Source: Coriobacteriales bacterium
GTDB taxonomy: Bacteria; Actinomycetota; Coriobacteriia; Coriobacteriales; QAMH01
DNA: 6,534 nt
Reading direction: 5' to 3'
Assembly: GCA_024408695.1 (NCBI GenBank)
Contig: JAKSUU010000060.1
Span: forward strand, 1-6,534
In this document: positions 6,151 through 6,534 of the stretch, in pieces
Position numbering within the stretch: the first letter of the stretch is position 1
Layout of the letters: each line of letters starts with the position of its first letter
Translations under genes and position numbers: made by a program
Notes under the pieces: generated by a model
What the model saw: the letters and a program-made list of their open reading frames with translations, nothing else
What the model was told of the DNA's origin: nothing
Databases searched by the model: none

Positions 6151-6534
6151 TTAATTGCTTAGAATTTCCACAAGCTCTGAATATGTGTATTCTTTTTCGA
6201 CTTCTACTATTTCGCCATGTTTACTATCAATTTTGCTTTCAGCAGGAAGAATTGCATTGCTAAAATCAAAGTCTTTATTTAAATTTGAATCGTGTTGAGC
6301 TGTGTTAACCGGTTGACCATCGTAAATACAGTCTTTAATTTCACCTTTAGTTTTGCTATTTGAATATGAAATTTCATGTTCTAGAGTAAATTTTCCTTGA
6401 TTTAAAGAAAATATTCGTTCTTCCATAAAACCTTGGCGTCCGCCTGCCGTATAAAATTGTCCTCCCTTTTTTATATAGCAGATGCTATTATAGTTTGCAA
6501 AGTTTGGACTTGTGTCCTCTCCAGTTACTTTTCC
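6151..6534 (-). CDS. Unrecognised protein, C-terminal 127 residues (5' end outside the window)
   Basis: On the minus strand the frame is open from the right edge to a TAA at 6151-6153, so this is the 3' part of a gene. I do not recognise the family. The first visible half is glycine- and aromatic-rich and looks like beta structure: ICYIKKGGQFYTAGGRQGF (about residues 18-36) followed by MEERIFSLNQGKFTLEHE. The alternating pattern resembles the C-terminal parts of uncharacterised secreted or lipoprotein-like proteins of Gram-positive anaerobes; this is only an impression. The second half is hydrophilic and acidic and ends in EVEKEYTYSELVEILSN, which looks helical. There is no membrane helix or sortase motif in the visible part. 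A Met at 6426 with AAGG 4 nt upstream could be read as a start of a 91-residue protein. I prefer the longer frame, because the upstream codons read as continuous protein up to the edge. It converges on the Nif3 gene and is unlikely to belong to that operon. Confidence 0.65.
   Translation of the reverse strand, partial: GKVTGEDTSPNFANYNSICYIKKGGQFYTAGGRQGFMEERIFSLNQGKFTLEHEISYSNSKTKGEIKDCIYDGQPVNTAQHDSNLNKDFDFSNAILPAESKIDSKHGEIVEVEKEYTYSELVEILSN

Noticed and set aside
6424..6426. Taking the ATG at 6426 as the true start of a complete 91-residue gene
   Set aside because: The frame stays open upstream to the window edge with protein-like composition (ICYIKKGGQFYTAGG), so this Met is more likely internal. 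The AAGG before it keeps a small doubt.

Overview
The window is AT-rich (about one third G+C by eye) and reads as bacterial chromosome. It uses the standard genetic code: tryptophans are TGG and no in-frame TGA is needed. Ribosome binding sites are of the AGGAG type, and one TTG and one GTG start are used. Cysteine is unusually frequent in several products (14 in the 330-residue GpsA, 12 in the 395-residue desulfurase, about 15 in the flippase), which suits a strict anaerobe. The gene set and codon bias fit a low-GC anaerobic Gram-positive lineage, either Bacillota or a low-GC member of the Coriobacteriia. This placement is an inference from general impression; no marker in the window settles it.

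Layout, left to right. (1) Positions 1-1457, minus strand: most of a multi-spanning Wzx/MATE-like oligosaccharide flippase, starting at TTG and running off the left edge. (2) Positions 1458-1555: a 98-bp divergent intergenic region with a 12-bp palindrome that supplies a TATAAT hexamer to each strand, and a small inverted repeat just before the gpsA ribosome binding site. (3) Positions 1556-6110, plus strand: five tightly packed genes, gpsA, rpe, a NifS/IscS-type cysteine desulfurase, a PHP-domain (HisK-family) phosphatase and a Nif3/DUF34 dinuclear-metal protein. The gaps between them are 0, 1, 12 and 9 bp, so one operon is very likely. (4) Positions 6111-6150: a 40-bp AT-rich convergent gap without a convincing terminator. 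(5) Positions 6151-6534, minus strand: the C-terminal 127 residues of an unrecognised protein entering from the right edge.

The operon appears to be housekeeping. GpsA makes glycerol-3-phosphate for membrane lipids, Rpe interconverts pentose phosphates, the desulfurase supplies sulfur for Fe-S clusters or tRNA thiolation, the PHP protein is probably a phosphoesterase (histidinol phosphatase by family), and Nif3 is a conserved metal-binding protein of unsettled function. I see no mobile element, CRISPR array, tRNA, rRNA or riboswitch. I do not see a clearly new biological system. The points most worth a second look are a roughly 21-residue insertion and a changed phosphate-loop residue in Rpe, an orphan desulfurase/PHP/Nif3 trio without the usual his or isc/suf partners, the back-to-back promoter palindrome, and the unknown protein at the right edge.
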